DNA of 64,000 bases from Sphingobium sp. Ant17 (GCF_000588875.1 NZ_JEMV01000005.1:184-64183), one strand, 5' to 3'. Positions 30,810 to 40,538 are shown, counted from the first letter of the stretch. Notes: generated by a model from the sequence alone, not told the origin. A program made the numbers and translations.

Positions 30810-31916
30810 ATGTCCGTACCTCGCATCCAGCCTCAGCCCTTTTTCGCTGACAAGAACCGCGCTTTTTGGAACCTGCAATCGCTCGGATGGGCTGGTGCCT
30901 TCCTGCTGCGCGGGTCGTCCACGATCGCCAATGGCCAGTCCTTCTCCAGCCTGGTGCCGGTGATGATCTCCACGGCGACCGGCTATTCGGTCACGCTGCT
31001 GATCGCGGTGATGTTCCGCTTCCTGCTGAAACAACGGCCGATCATCACCTGGGGCGTATCGATCGTCACCGTCCTGATCGCGGCGGGACTGGTCGCCTTC
31101 ATCGACGCCTGGGTCTTTTCGACGCAGAATAAGGGCAGCGAGACGGCGGGCGTGCAATTGTTCCTGGGCGCCTTCTACCTGTCGGTGACGTTGATCGGGG
31201 CCTGGTCGGCGCTCTATTATGCGATCAACTTCTATCTGACGGTGGAGGAACAGGCCGACCAGCTGCTCCGGCTGGAGGCGCAGGCCGCGAACGCGCAACT
31301 GGCGATGCTGCGCTATCAGCTCAACCCGCATTTCCTGTTCAACACGCTCAACTCCATCTCGACGCTGGTGCTGCTCAAACAGACCGACCGCGCCAATGCG
31401 ATGCTGTCGCGGCTGTCCTCCTTCCTGCGCTATACCCTGGTCAACGAACCGACTGCGCAGGTGACGATCGAACAGGAGATCGAGACGCTCAAACTCTATC
31501 TGGAGATTGAGAAGATGCGGTTCGAGGAACGGTTGCGACCGGTCTTCATCATCGATCCGGCGGTCGGCCATGCGCGCTTGCCGTCGCTGCTGCTGCAGCC
31601 GCTGGTCGAAAATGCCATCAAATATGCGGTCACGCCCAAGGAGGAGGGGGCGGAAATATCGGTCAGCGCGCAGCCTGCCGGTGAAAATGTGCGGATCGTC
31701 GTATCGGACACCGGTCCGGGATTGAACGAAGGTGGAATGAAGCCGCACATGATGATCAGCGAGGGCATGGGCGTGGGCCTGCCGAACATCCGGGACCGGT
31801 TAATTCAGGCTTTCGGGGAACGACAGCGCTTTGAAACACGTTCCAGCCCGAGCGGATTTTCGGTTATCATCGAAATTCCGCTGAACATGGAAGAAACATC
31901 GAAAGTGGCCGCATGA
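30810..31916 (+). CDS. Sensor histidine kinase, LytS/YehU family
   Basis: A membrane sensor of the two-component type. The start at 30810 gives 368 residues; the frame open from 30714 overlaps the HxlR end and is rejected. There are several transmembrane segments in residues 25-145 (VTLLIAVMFRFLL; WGVSIVTVLIAAGLVAFIDA; LFLGAFYLSVTLIGAWSALY). The phospho-accepting histidine lies in LNPHFLFNTLNSISTLVLL (about H174), followed by the ATPase part with LLLQPLVENAIKYAV and VVSDTGPGLNEGG. The stop overlaps the response-regulator start (ATGA), so the two are coupled. The signal is not known. Confidence 0.9.
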   Translation: MSVPRIQPQPFFADKNRAFWNLQSLGWAGAFLLRGSSTIANGQSFSSLVPVMISTATGYSVTLLIAVMFRFLLKQRPIITWGVSIVTVLIAAGLVAFIDAWVFSTQNKGSETAGVQLFLGAFYLSVTLIGAWSALYYAINFYLTVEEQADQLLRLEAQAANAQLAMLRYQLNPHFLFNTLNSISTLVLLKQTDRANAMLSRLSSFLRYTLVNEPTAQVTIEQEIETLKLYLEIEKMRFEERLRPVFIIDPAVGHARLPSLLLQPLVENAIKYAVTPKEEGAEISVSAQPAGENVRIVVSDTGPGLNEGGMKPHMMISEGMGVGLPNIRDRLIQAFGERQRFETRSSPSGFSVIIEIPLNMEETSKVAA

Positions 31917-32716
31917 CCATCAGAACAATCCTCGTCGATGACGAAAGCCTGGCCATTCAAGGCCTTGCCCTGCGTCTCCAAGCGCATGAGGATGTCGACA
32001 TCATCGAGACCTGCACCAACGGCCGCGAGGCCATTCGTGCGATCAAGACGCACAAGCCCGATCTCGTGTTCCTCGACATTCAAATGCCTGGATTCGATGG
32101 ATTTTCCGTCGTGCAGGGGATGATGGAGGTTGAGCCGCCGCTGTTCATCTTCGTGACCGCCTATAGCGACCATGCCATCCGCGCGTTCGAGGCGCAGGCG
32201 ATCGATTATCTGATGAAGCCTGTTGAAGAAGGCCGCTTGGCCGACGCGCTCGACCGGGTGCGGCTGCGGCTGTCGGACAAGCGGCAAGTGCAGGAAGTGG
32301 AAAAGCTGCGCGGCGTGCTGGCCGAAGTCGCGCCCCAGGCGATGAGCGATTTTGCTGCGGGTGAAGAGGATGGGCCAGCGTCCAACCGCTTCGAAAAGCT
32401 CATCAACATCAAGGATCGCGGTCAGATTTTCCGGGTCGATGTCGATTCGATCGAACGGATCGACGCGGCGGGCGATTATATGTGCATCTACACCGCCGAC
32501 AACAGCTTGATCCTGCGCGAAACGATGAAGGACTTGGAAAAGCGCCTCGACCCCCGCAATTTCCAGCGCGTCCACCGCTCCACCATCGTCAACCTGAGCC
32601 AGGTGAAGCAGGTCAAGCCGCACACCAATGGCGAATGTTTCCTGGTGCTGGAATCGGGTGCCCAGGTGAAGGTCAGCCGCTCCTACCGGGATGTGGTGGC
32701 GCGCTTCGTGCATTGA
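31913..32716 (+). CDS. LytTR-family response regulator
   Basis: Partner of the kinase that overlaps it by four bases. The receiver domain has ILVDDESLAIQGLA, phospho-acceptor D55 in LVFLDIQMPGFDGF, and T/A-K residues in FVTAYSDHAIRAFEAQAIDY and LMKPVEEGRL. A LytTR DNA-binding domain follows after an acidic linker (FEKLINIKDRGQIFRVDVDS; RVHRSTIVNLSQVKQV). At 267 residues it is full length. Its target genes cannot be read. After the stop come two hairpins. Confidence 0.93.
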   Translation: MTIRTILVDDESLAIQGLALRLQAHEDVDIIETCTNGREAIRAIKTHKPDLVFLDIQMPGFDGFSVVQGMMEVEPPLFIFVTAYSDHAIRAFEAQAIDYLMKPVEEGRLADALDRVRLRLSDKRQVQEVEKLRGVLAEVAPQAMSDFAAGEEDGPASNRFEKLINIKDRGQIFRVDVDSIERIDAAGDYMCIYTADNSLILRETMKDLEKRLDPRNFQRVHRSTIVNLSQVKQVKPHTNGECFLVLESGAQVKVSRSYRDVVARFVH

Positions 32717-32751
32717 GGTGAGGCAGCTTTGGGCTGACGTGCAACATTGCC

Positions 32752-32851
32752 CTCTCCCGCCTTCGCGGGAGAGGCTACGAAGACTTGGCAGCTTGCTGCC
32801 TAGTCGCAGTCGGTGAGGGTCTTTCTTGCAGCAATCGGCAAGACCCTCACC
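32752..32851. repeat. Two intergenic hairpins, REP-like
   Basis: CTCTCCCGC / GCGGGAGAG (32752-32773) is followed by GGTGAGGGTCTT / AAGACCCTCACC (32812-32851). The first, followed by GCTACGAAG, resembles a copy at about 36590 (CTTCTCCCC with GGGGAGAAG and ATACGAAG), so it belongs to a dispersed family. They lie between convergent genes and probably end transcription, although T-runs are missing. Confidence 0.55.
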
Positions 32852-34063
32852 CTCCCGCCGCAACCTCTTCCGCCGCCGCCATCACGCGCAGCACATTCTC
32901 ACCCGCCAGCTTCGCGATATCCCTGTCGCTCCAGCCGCGCCGCATCAGTTCGGACAAGAGGGCCGGGTAGGTTTCGACGCCGCCCAACCCTTGTGGCAAC
33001 GCACCCACGCCATCGAAATCGCTGCCGATGCCGACATGGTCGAAGCCTGCCACCCTGACGATATGGTCGATATGGTCGGCGACCTGCGCGATCGTCGTGA
33101 CGGGTTCGGGATGCGCCTTTTCCCAGTCCGCCAGTGCCAGCGCCGCGCCCTCGGGGTCGCCGATGTGGAGGCCGCCAAAGGGCGGGGCGTTGTTGCGGGT
33201 GATTTCCGCGCTGCGGTCCGCGCCCCAGATGCGCCGGGCTTCGGAAACATATTGAGCGGCGAAATTGACCATCACCACGCCGCCATTGGCCGCGACCTCT
33301 CGCAGCACCGCGTCCGACACGTTGCGCGGCGTGTCGCACAGAGCGCGGGCGTTGGAGTGGGAGAAGATGACCGGCGCTTTCGTGACGCGCAATGCATCCA
33401 TCATCGTCGCTTCGCTGACATGGCTGAGGTCCACCAACATGCCCAGCCGATTAAGTTCGCGCACCACATCTTCCCCGAACGGGGTGAGGCCGTCATGCTG
33501 CGGATTGTCGGTCGCGCTGTCGGCCCAGGCGATGGTCCGGCTGTGGGTGAGGGTGAGATAGGCCGCGCCAAGCTGGCGATAGCGCGCAGCACCGCAAGGC
33601 TGCCGTCGATCTGGCCACCGCCCTCCACCCCGATCAGCGATCCGATCCGCCCGGCCTTGTGCGCCGCGCGCAGTTGCGCTGCCGTGCGCACCAGCGTGAT
33701 ATGTTGGGGATAGCGGGCCGCGAGGTTGTGGACCATGCCGATCTGGTCGAGCGTATCCTTGACCTGTTGCACCTGCGGCAGGTCGGCCGAGACCCAGACC
33801 GACCAGAACTGCCCGCCGACACCGCCCGCGCGCAGTCGATCGAAATCGGTATGATAGGTGGCCGGATCGAGCCGGGTCAGGTCCATCGTCCAGCGGGTCT
33901 CCCTGGCCCTTTCCGCCAGCGCTTCGGGCCAATCATTATGGCCGTCGATCAGCGGGGTCGCCTTCAGGATGCGGGCAATGCGCGCCGCATGGGGATCGGG
34001 CGCGGCGTGGACGGGCAATGGGGTGAGCAGCAGCGATAGGGCCGCAAGGCGAAGGATGTTCAT
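32847..34063 (-). CDS. Membrane dipeptidase, M19 (renal dipeptidase) family, with an apparent 1-bp deletion
   Basis: A zinc dipeptidase. A signal peptide ([20 protein letters not shown]) starts at 34063, and [14 protein letters not shown] carries the HxD metal ligands. The frame is lost near 33581 after GSLAVLRA and resumes in the next frame with [20 protein letters not shown], where family members read 'LRxYYxLGVRYLTLTH', so one base is missing. The rest shows [35 protein letters not shown] and [17 protein letters not shown]. Reassembled it is about 405 residues, full length. Error in the sequence is more likely than decay. Confidence 0.8.
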
Positions 34064-34168
34064 GGCATCGAGCCTATGGCGGCATGCCACAAGGTCAATC
34101 ACGAAAAATCGCCCGCACCGCCCAAAGCGCTTTCGCGCGGTGTCGATTGTGCGCCATAAGGTCCGGTA

Positions 34169-34918
34169 ATGATGATCGATCCGTTGATTTTGCTCCAAGC
34201 CTATTCGATCGGCGTCTTTCCCATGGCGGATGATCGCGACGCCGCCGAAGTCTATTGGGTCGAACCCAAGCAGCGCGCCATTCTGCCACTGGATGGCTTC
34301 CACCTGTCGAAATCGCTCGCGAAAACCATCCGCCGCGACCAGTTCCGCGTCACCGCCAATCGCGCTTTTCCCGCCATCCTGGCTCTGTGTGCGCAGCCCG
34401 CGCCGGATCGGCCCTCGACCTGGATCAACCGCGCGATCGAGGGGGCTTATCGCCACCTCCATGCGATTGGCTACGCCCATTCGGTGGAGGTGTGGGAGGG
34501 GGAGGAACTGGTCGGCGGCCTCTATGGCGTCGCACTCGGCCAGGCCTTTTTCGGCGAATCGATGGTGTCGCGGCGCACCAATGCGTCGAAGGTCGCACTG
34601 GCCTGGCTGGTGGCGCGGTTGCGCTTCGGCGGTTTCACCCTGCTAGACTGCCAGTTCATGACCGACCATCTCCATTCGATGGGTGCGGTCGAGATCAGCC
34701 AGCGGGACTATCTTCAGTTGTTGGGTGCGGCCGTCGGCGAACTGGCGCTGGGCTCCGGGGCCGGTGTGCTGGGGTCGGGGTCCGGCGTCGCGGCGGAACT
34801 GGCATTCGCCCCGCTGGCCGGACGCGCCGATGCCGGTTCGCCCTTGCCACCCAGCGTAACGGTCTCCGGCCCACTTTCGGGCCAGGCCATCGCGCAGCTT
34901 CTGACCCATATGTCATAG
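34169..34918 (+). CDS. aat: Leucyl/phenylalanyl-tRNA-protein transferase
   Basis: Attaches Leu or Phe to proteins with N-terminal Arg or Lys, marking them for ClpAP degradation (N-degron pathway). It shows QAYSIGVFPMADDRDAAEVY, WVEPKQRAILPLDGFHLSKS, THWINRAIEGAY-like segment, GLYGVALGQAFFGESMVSRR and LLDCQFMTDHLHSMGAVEI. Length 249. The extended C-terminus ends SGQAIAQLLTHMS. About 200 bases of its 3' end overlap the convergent DUF2155 gene. Confidence 0.93.
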   Translation: MMIDPLILLQAYSIGVFPMADDRDAAEVYWVEPKQRAILPLDGFHLSKSLAKTIRRDQFRVTANRAFPAILALCAQPAPDRPSTWINRAIEGAYRHLHAIGYAHSVEVWEGEELVGGLYGVALGQAFFGESMVSRRTNASKVALAWLVARLRFGGFTLLDCQFMTDHLHSMGAVEISQRDYLQLLGAAVGELALGSGAGVLGSGSGVAAELAFAPLAGRADAGSPLPPSVTVSGPLSGQAIAQLLTHMS

Positions 34919-35361
34919 ATCGGGTGCTGGACGACATTGCGGTCGGGCCGATCGCGGAACAGCCAGCCGGAAAAAGCGCGCCGCCATTTGCCATCGGCGC
35001 TGCTGCGCACGTCGAGCTGCACGAAGGCGCCGGTGTCCTGCACATTTTCCCACGGCGCGCTGGTTTCGCAGGCCTGCAGGCGCACGATGGCGTCGCCCAC
35101 CCGCACGGCCTCGCCAGGTTTCAGGGTCAGGTCGCGGGTCAGGCCGTTGCGTTTATTGAGCAGGCCGATGACCGCGCTACGATCCGCCATCGGCGTACCC
35201 GGCAGGCTCGCTGCGTCACTCGACCGGATTGGCGCACTTTGCACCTTGACCGGCCCGGTCTCGTTCGCGACCGGCACTTCGCCATCGCTGCAGGCGGCGA
35301 GCGCGAGCAACGAGGCGCTGATCAGGATCGACGGGGCCAGGCCCGCCGCACGGCAGATCAT
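34714..35361 (-). CDS. DUF2155 lipoprotein
   Basis: A probable lipoprotein: SILISASLLALAACSDGE contains a lipobox (LAAC). The conserved core is KRNGLTRDLTLKPGEAVRVG, LQACETSAPWENVQDTGAFV and WRRAFSGWLFRDRPDRNVVQ, then HPIYDIWVRSC, the DUF2155 pattern seen next to the NDUFA12 gene in alphaproteobacteria. The last 40 residues are a proline/alanine/serine tail encoded antisense to aat. The start at 35361 overlaps the NDUFA12 stop (ATGA). Function unknown, envelope location likely. Confidence 0.85.
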   Translation of the reverse strand: MICRAAGLAPSILISASLLALAACSDGEVPVANETGPVKVQSAPIRSSDAASLPGTPMADRSAVIGLLNKRNGLTRDLTLKPGEAVRVGDAIVRLQACETSAPWENVQDTGAFVQLDVRSSADGKWRRAFSGWLFRDRPDRNVVQHPIYDIWVRSCAMAWPESGPETVTLGGKGEPASARPASGANASSAATPDPDPSTPAPEPSASSPTAAPNN

Positions 35362-35755
35362 GATGCGTCGGGGCTCCACGCCTCATAATCGCCGGTCGCC
35401 TTCTGGCGCTGGCCACCCTTTTCGAGCGCGCCGGACGGGCGATAGGCGTTGATCGTGCCGGTGGCATTGGGGGTGAATTCACGTTCCCAGATGCGCGGCG
35501 GCGGCAGGAAACTTTCGGGCGCACCCTCGATCGAATGGTGCAGCCAGCCATGCCATTCGGCCGGCACGCGGCTGGCGTCATTGGCACCATTATAGATGAC
35601 CCAGCGGCGCGTCAGGCCATTGGGATCGACCCCGCCCTGATAATAGACATTGCCTGATGATCCTCGCCCACTTTGCTGCCCTTGCGAGCGGTGAAGAGCG
35701 AAGTGCCGATGGTCGCGCCATCCCACCAGGTGAAGATCTTGCCGAGGATTCCCAT
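35358..35755 (-). CDS. NADH:ubiquinone oxidoreductase subunit NDUFA12, with an apparent 1-bp deletion
   Basis: An accessory subunit of respiratory complex I. The start at 35755 reads MGILGKIFTWWDGATIGTSL then FTARKGSKVGED. The frame breaks near 35658 and continues with GNVYYQGGVDPNGLTRRWVI, YNGANDASRVPAEWHGWLHH and PPPRIWEREFTPNATGTINA. One base is missing in the GAGGATCATCAGG stretch. Reassembled it is about 132 residues, normal for bacterial NDUFA12. It is followed by DUF2155 with a four-base overlap, the conserved gene order. The break is probably a sequence error. Confidence 0.85.
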
Positions 35756-35953
35756 AGGCCAAGCGCTTAGCCGCTGGAACGGGGCGTTGGCAAGGCGGAT
35801 ATGCGAGAATCGCAAGCCTGATCGGGATGCTTCGCGACGGATACGTTACCCCCACCGCCGTTCGTTTCGAGCGAAGTCGAGAAACGCATGGCACAGCGCC
35901 AGGTGCTTCTCGACCACGCGCGAAGCGAACGGGCAGGAGGCGTGGTCTCGTCC

Positions 35954-36478
35954 TTAGGGCGCGGAAGGACAGAAATTGAGGCGGCTCGCCACCGCCTCCT
36001 GCGGCACGGCGCAACCGCCCCACGCGACGCGGTCGCCTTCCGCGATGCCCAGCGCCGCCGCGCGTCCCCCCGCCAGTTCCAGTACCGCTGCCACCGGTAC
36101 GCCGGCCGACACCGGCACGCGCGAATAGGGTTCGGTCTCGGCCTGCAGGAAGGCGATCGTCCCGTCGGTGCGGATGAAGAGCATGTCGAGCGGGATCAAC
36201 GTATCCTTCATCCAGAAACTGGCGGTGCGCGGCGGGTCCATCGGAAACAACATGCCGGTCGTGGGGCCAAGTTCCCGGCGGAACATCAACCCCTTGGCCT
36301 GCTCGTCCCGCGTGATTGCAACCTCCACATCGAAGCGATGCGCGCCCTTGGCCGTGCGAATGACGACCGGCAGCAGCGCGGGCGCGGCCTGCACCTGCGC
36401 GCTATTGTCGGGTGCGGCTTGCGGGCTGGAACAGGCGGCGAGCAGGCCAAGGGCGAGGAGCGTGGTAATGCGGATCAT
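35954..36478 (-). CDS. DUF192 lipoprotein
   Basis: The start at 36478 (MIRITTLLALGLLAACSSPQ) has a lipobox (LAAC). The DUF192 core is present: VEVAITRDEQAKGLMFRREL, GMLFPMDPPRTASFWMKDTL, IPLDMLFIRTDGTIAFLQAE and VAAVLELAGGRAAALGIAEG. Length 174. Function unknown, extracytoplasmic. It lies upstream of NDUFA12 and DUF2155 in the same direction with a 198-base gap. Confidence 0.88.
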   Translation of the reverse strand: MIRITTLLALGLLAACSSPQAAPDNSAQVQAAPALLPVVIRTAKGAHRFDVEVAITRDEQAKGLMFRRELGPTTGMLFPMDPPRTASFWMKDTLIPLDMLFIRTDGTIAFLQAETEPYSRVPVSAGVPVAAVLELAGGRAAALGIAEGDRVAWGGCAVPQEAVASRLNFCPSAP

Positions 36479-36951
36479 GGCACCGTGCCTAAAGCGTTTC
36501 GTGGAAGATGGGGAGGGGCATTGACCGTCTTTTTGGAGGAGACGACGATGACTCACGCCGCCCGGACCCCATATGCCAGTCCCTTCTCCCCATCGGGGGA
36601 GAAGGATACGAAGCCTTACCGAACGCAGTGAGGATAGGCGCAGTTGGATGAGGGGCTCGATGCCAATGCTGCGCGCTTCCGGTAGGCTCCGTTTTGCGTC
36701 GCCCCAGCGAAAGCGGGGGTCTCAGGCGATGGCGCGATAGGCTTGAAACAAGCGCCACGGACTCCCGCCGCCCGCCGCCGCCGGAGATGCCAGCCTGCGC
36801 TGGCACGACGCGAGAAGTTGCAGTCGGTCTTTGATGCACCCGACCGAGACAGCAGCAAAGGCGGAGGAAAAGGACAGACCGTTAACGACCAAAAGGTGTT
36901 ACTCAACGCCTACTTGTTGCCCCCCAATAGCGGCCGTTGTTAGGACGGTTC
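36479..36951. repeat. Gene-free region with dispersed inverted repeats
   Basis: No gene is supported in 473 bases. It contains CCTTCTCCCC / GGGGAGAAGG (about 36583-36605) followed by ATACGAAG, related to the hairpin at 32752, and CGCCCCAGCGAAAGCGGGGG and GCCAGCCTGCGCTGGC palindromes. These are typical intergenic mosaic repeats of this family of bacteria. Confidence 0.5.
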
Positions 36952-37509
36952 TCAGCCGTGTATGGTCGATACTCCTCTTTCGCCGCCCAATTCCTGCCAT
37001 TGCGGGAACAGAGCTTGGCGACCAATTTTCGAAACTAATGCAGAGAAATCCGACGAGGCAGGATGTAGCAAGCCTGCAAGATCGTCGAACTTTTCAATCG
37101 GCATTTCCAATCCACCCGCATGGACCACGCCGCCCTTGTGATCATAGAGCCGGAACGCGATGATCCGCTTTCCTTGATTGTTCAACTTGGTCGCCATCAA
37201 ACCGTGCGCAAGAAAGTGCCGATCTTCTTCAAGCTGGACAAACAGACTCACCATGGACCGAAGTTCGCCTGCGAATGCTTTCACCGGGCCGTCCATGTCG
37301 AGAATCGTTTCCAGCCGCTTCAGCTTGGAAGGTAGCTTGAAAGGCAGATTACCTAATGAATTATAGTCGGGATGTTGGCGGCACATCATTAAGAGGTGAG
37401 TGACTGAAAACTCCACTGCCGCGTAACGCTGTATGAACAGGCCACGAAGATAGATGCCTCGTTCATACAGAGCAATATGCTCATCCTCGGAAGGTTCGGT
37501 TCGGTCCAT
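36952..37509 (-). CDS. Hypothetical protein, HEPN-like in character (185 aa)
   Basis: The ATG at 37509 (MDRTEPSEDEHIALYERGIY) is chosen over 37530. The protein is helical, with RGLFIQRYAAVEFSVTHLLM, KRLETILDMDGPVKAFAGEL and FVQLEEDRHFLAHGLMA, a layout reminiscent of HEPN-like helical proteins, but the RxxxxxH signature cannot be assigned. The codon use is more AT-rich than the neighbours and both flanks are repeat-rich gaps, suggesting horizontal arrival. Function unknown. Confidence 0.6.
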   Translation of the reverse strand: MDRTEPSEDEHIALYERGIYLRGLFIQRYAAVEFSVTHLLMMCRQHPDYNSLGNLPFKLPSKLKRLETILDMDGPVKAFAGELRSMVSLFVQLEEDRHFLAHGLMATKLNNQGKRIIAFRLYDHKGGVVHAGGLEMPIEKFDDLAGLLHPASSDFSALVSKIGRQALFPQWQELGGERGVSTIHG

Positions 37510-38064
37510 AGATGTCAGCCTACCAGGCAAAATCCGCTGGCGCGAGCTATGGCCAAATTTTACTCATAAGTCTGCTACTCCAGTTTCGCCGTCCGAAACC
37601 CGACCTTCCCCTTCTCACCCCTCTTCGTCATTCCCGCGAGCCGAAGCGCGGCCGCAGGCCGACGCGGGAACCCATCTCCTGCACCCACCCCACGCACAAG
37701 GCTGTTGAGATGTCGTCCACGTCGCCCTGCCGTTCGAGGGCATGGCGGGATAGATGGCGCATGCCCGCCCACCCAAAACCCTCTTCCAAAATAGGATTTC
37801 GTCTGGTCTATCCTTGCCGATGGAACCCCGATCCCGCCGCCGATCCGCCCGCGCCACCCTCCCGTCCCACGACCCGGCAGCCGCGTCACTGATGCGCGGG
37901 TGGCGCGTCCCTGTGACCCGACAGGCGCCGCATTGTGACCCAACAGGCGCGTCGCCAAGGCTTCGGCGTTACTTTCCGCGCGCTTATGCCCCATTTTTCC
38001 GCGCAAAATCATGCCAGCGACGGTGTGAACTTGCAGGCTGTGACCCTGCCGCGACCCTGATCCC
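37510..38064. other. Gene-free region with short repeats
   Basis: No gene is supported in about 555 bases. It holds a REP-type palindrome (GTCATTCCCGCG ... CGCGGGAA, about 37628-37671) and two copies of a TGTGACCCRACAGGCG unit (about 37912 and 37935). An open minus-strand frame across it lacks family features and is taken as chance in GC-rich DNA. Confidence 0.45.
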
Positions 38065-38604
38065 CTATTCCTCCTCCTCCGCCAACGCCTCCCCCGGCGC
38101 GGCATTCACCCAGCGTCGCGCGAGCGCATAATCATGGCCTGCCCGCAAAAAGGCGGCGATCGCCTTCTCCCGCTGCTTGGGGTCGAGCGGGCCGGCGGCA
38201 TAGGGGCCGACCCGCTTGCGCCGGGCAAAGCGATCCGCCGCTGCCCAAGCTGCGGACGCGGTCTGCGCGTCCGCTTGCACCCGGTCTTCTTCGCCGATCC
38301 CGGCCGCGCGCAAATCCTGGTCGATCCGCCGCGCGCCATAGCCGCGGTTGGCCAGCGCCGCGCTCTTCATCACCGCATAGCCCGCATCGTCGATATAGCC
38401 CAGATCCACGAACCGGTCGGCGAGCGCTTCGGGGTCGGCGGGCTGTTCGCCACCCCAGCCGCGCTCGCGCAATTTGCGGCGCAGATAGGTGAGCAGCTTG
38501 CCCCGGCTGGTCGCGAAGCGGGCGACATGGCGTAACGCCATGTCGCGCATCATTGCCTCATCGAGCGGGGGAGGGAGGCGTTTGCCGGACATATTCGCTT
38601 TCAT
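38065..38604 (-). CDS. recX: Regulatory protein RecX
   Basis: Modulates RecA filaments. Typical three-helix repeats are visible: MALRHVARFATSRGKLLTYL with RRKLRERGWGGE, ALADRFVDLGYIDDAGYAVM, ANRGYGARRIDQDLRAAGI and KAIAAFLRAGHDYALARRWV. Length 179 from ATG 38604, or 175 from 38592. recA is not adjacent, which is common in this group. The end is a run of glutamates (LAEEEE). Confidence 0.88.
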   Translation of the reverse strand: MKANMSGKRLPPPLDEAMMRDMALRHVARFATSRGKLLTYLRRKLRERGWGGEQPADPEALADRFVDLGYIDDAGYAVMKSAALANRGYGARRIDQDLRAAGIGEEDRVQADAQTASAAWAAADRFARRKRVGPYAAGPLDPKQREKAIAAFLRAGHDYALARRWVNAAPGEALAEEEE

Positions 38605-38759
38605 GGGCCATGCGCCATGTTTATGCCACAGTCGGGCCGGAATTTTACCGTTCCTCGTCCGCTAAGAGGGAAAGCTGGAATGCAATATCCGGTGCATGTC
38701 GCAGTCAAAGATGATAGCGGCCGCGCTTTCACGATTTTTAGGCCATATGGTCAGACAAT

Positions 38760-40514
38760 ATGACGGGTTCGCAACAGATGATGGCACCAACGCCGACCAC
38801 CGATGACCTGCCGCGCCGCTTCTCGGATTTCGAGACGCTGGGCGAGGCGCTGGACTATGCGGCGCGGGGTAAGCGAGGCCTGAATTTCCATGATGCGCGC
38901 GGCAATCTGGCGCGGCCCTATCCGTTCAGCGCACTACGCGCCGATGCTATCGCCTGCGCGCATCGCCTGATCGCCCATGGTGTCAAGCCGACCGATCGCG
39001 TCGCACTGGTCGCCGAAACCGGGGCGGATTTCGCACAGCTTTTCTTCGGCATCGTCTATGCCGGGGCGTGGCCGGTGCCACTGCCGCTGCCAACCAGCTT
39101 CGGCGGCAAGGACAGCTATATCGACCAGCTCAATGTCCAGCTGACCAGTTGCGACCCGATGCTGTTCCTCTTTCCCCGTGAACTGGCCGACATGGCGGGT
39201 GAGTCCGGTCGGCAGATGGCGGTGGAGAGCATCGCGTTCGAGGATTTCATCGCGCGCGACGCCATGCCCTGCGCCCTGCCGCAGGCGCAGAGCGACGAGA
39301 TCGCCTATCTGCAATATTCGAGCGGATCGACCCGCTTCCCCCATGGCGTCGCGGTGACGCATCATGCCCTGCTGTCCAACCTGTCGGCGCACAGCCATGG
39401 GATGCAGGTGCAGGACAGCGACCGCTGCATCAGCTGGCTGCCCTGGTATCATGACATGGGCCTTGTCGGCTGCTTCCTGTCGGTCGTCGCCAACCAGGTG
39501 TCGACCGATTATATGAAGACCGAGGATTTCGCCCGCCGTCCGCTGGCCTGGCTCGACCTCATCAGCCGCAATGACGGCACCTCGATCAGCTATTCGCCGA
39601 CCTTCGGCTACGATATTTGCGCGCGCCGCATGTCGAGCCAGACGAAGGCGCAGGATCGCTTCGACCTGTCGCGCTGGCGGCTGGCGGGCAATGGCGCGGA
39701 CATGATCCGCCCCGATGTGATGCAGAGTTTTGTCGATGCCTTTGCCGATGCGGGCTTTTCGCCCAGTGCCTTCCTGCCGAGCTATGGCTTGGCCGAAGCG
39801 ACGCTGGCGGTGACGATCATGCCGCCGGGCGAAGGGATCATCGTCGAGCTGGTCGAGGAAACCGACCTGTCCGGCGGCGCCGCGACCGAAGGCCGGCCGC
39901 AGCGCTTCCGTTCGATCGTCAATTGCGGCAAGCCCGCCAAGGATATGGTCGTGGAAATCCGCGACGAAGATGGCGGTCTGCTGCGCGAGCGGCAGATCGG
40001 CAAGGTCTGGACCACCGGGCCGAGCCTGATGGTCGGCTATTTCCGCGATCAGGCGGCGACCGATGCCTGCATGGCCCCCGATGCATCTGGCCGCGTCTGG
40101 CTCGATACCGGCGACATGGGCTATTTAAGCGACGGCTATCTCTACATTGTCGGCCGCGCCAAGGACATGATCATCATCAACGGCAAGAATCATTGGCCGC
40201 AGGATATCGAATGGGCGGTCGAACAATTGCCCGGCTTCAAGCAGGGCGACATCGCCGCCTTCGCGATCACCACGCCGGGCGGCGAGGAAGCCCCCGCCGT
40301 GCTGGTCCATTGCCGCACGTCGGACAATGAGGAACGCTCGCGCCTGCGCGACCAGATCCGCGAACGGGTCCGCGCCATCACCGGCATGAACTGCGTCGTC
40401 GAACTGGTCCCGCCGCGCACCCTGCCGCGCACCAGTTCGGGCAAGCTCAGCCGTTCCAAGGCGCGCAACCTCTATCTGACCGGGGAAATCCGCCCCTACG
40501 ACATCGCCGCCTGA
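38760..40514 (+). CDS. Fatty acyl-AMP ligase (FAAL), AMP-binding family
   Basis: Activates a fatty acid as acyl-adenylate, usually for transfer to a carrier protein. Length 584. AMP-binding motif DEIAYLQYSSGSTRFPHGVA, CISWLPWYHDMGLVGCFLSV, PSYGLAEATLAVTIMPPGEG, VWLDTGDMGYLSDGYLYIVG and RAKDMIIINGKNHWPQDIEW are characteristic of FAAL rather than CoA ligases. No polyketide or carrier-protein gene lies beside it, so the acceptor is unknown; long-chain lipid or sphingolipid assembly is possible. A GGDEF-EAL gene follows after 24 bases. Confidence 0.9.
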   Translation: MTGSQQMMAPTPTTDDLPRRFSDFETLGEALDYAARGKRGLNFHDARGNLARPYPFSALRADAIACAHRLIAHGVKPTDRVALVAETGADFAQLFFGIVYAGAWPVPLPLPTSFGGKDSYIDQLNVQLTSCDPMLFLFPRELADMAGESGRQMAVESIAFEDFIARDAMPCALPQAQSDEIAYLQYSSGSTRFPHGVAVTHHALLSNLSAHSHGMQVQDSDRCISWLPWYHDMGLVGCFLSVVANQVSTDYMKTEDFARRPLAWLDLISRNDGTSISYSPTFGYDICARRMSSQTKAQDRFDLSRWRLAGNGADMIRPDVMQSFVDAFADAGFSPSAFLPSYGLAEATLAVTIMPPGEGIIVELVEETDLSGGAATEGRPQRFRSIVNCGKPAKDMVVEIRDEDGGLLRERQIGKVWTTGPSLMVGYFRDQAATDACMAPDASGRVWLDTGDMGYLSDGYLYIVGRAKDMIIINGKNHWPQDIEWAVEQLPGFKQGDIAAFAITTPGGEEAPAVLVHCRTSDNEERSRLRDQIRERVRAITGMNCVVELVPPRTLPRTSSGKLSRSKARNLYLTGEIRPYDIAA

Positions 40515-40538
40515 GTCTTCTGAAACCAGAGTTACCGA

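Noticed and set aside
37575-38105. 176-aa minus-strand ORF before recX
   Set aside because: Low-complexity arginine/glycine-rich translation across intergenic repeats; no ribosome-binding site or family match.
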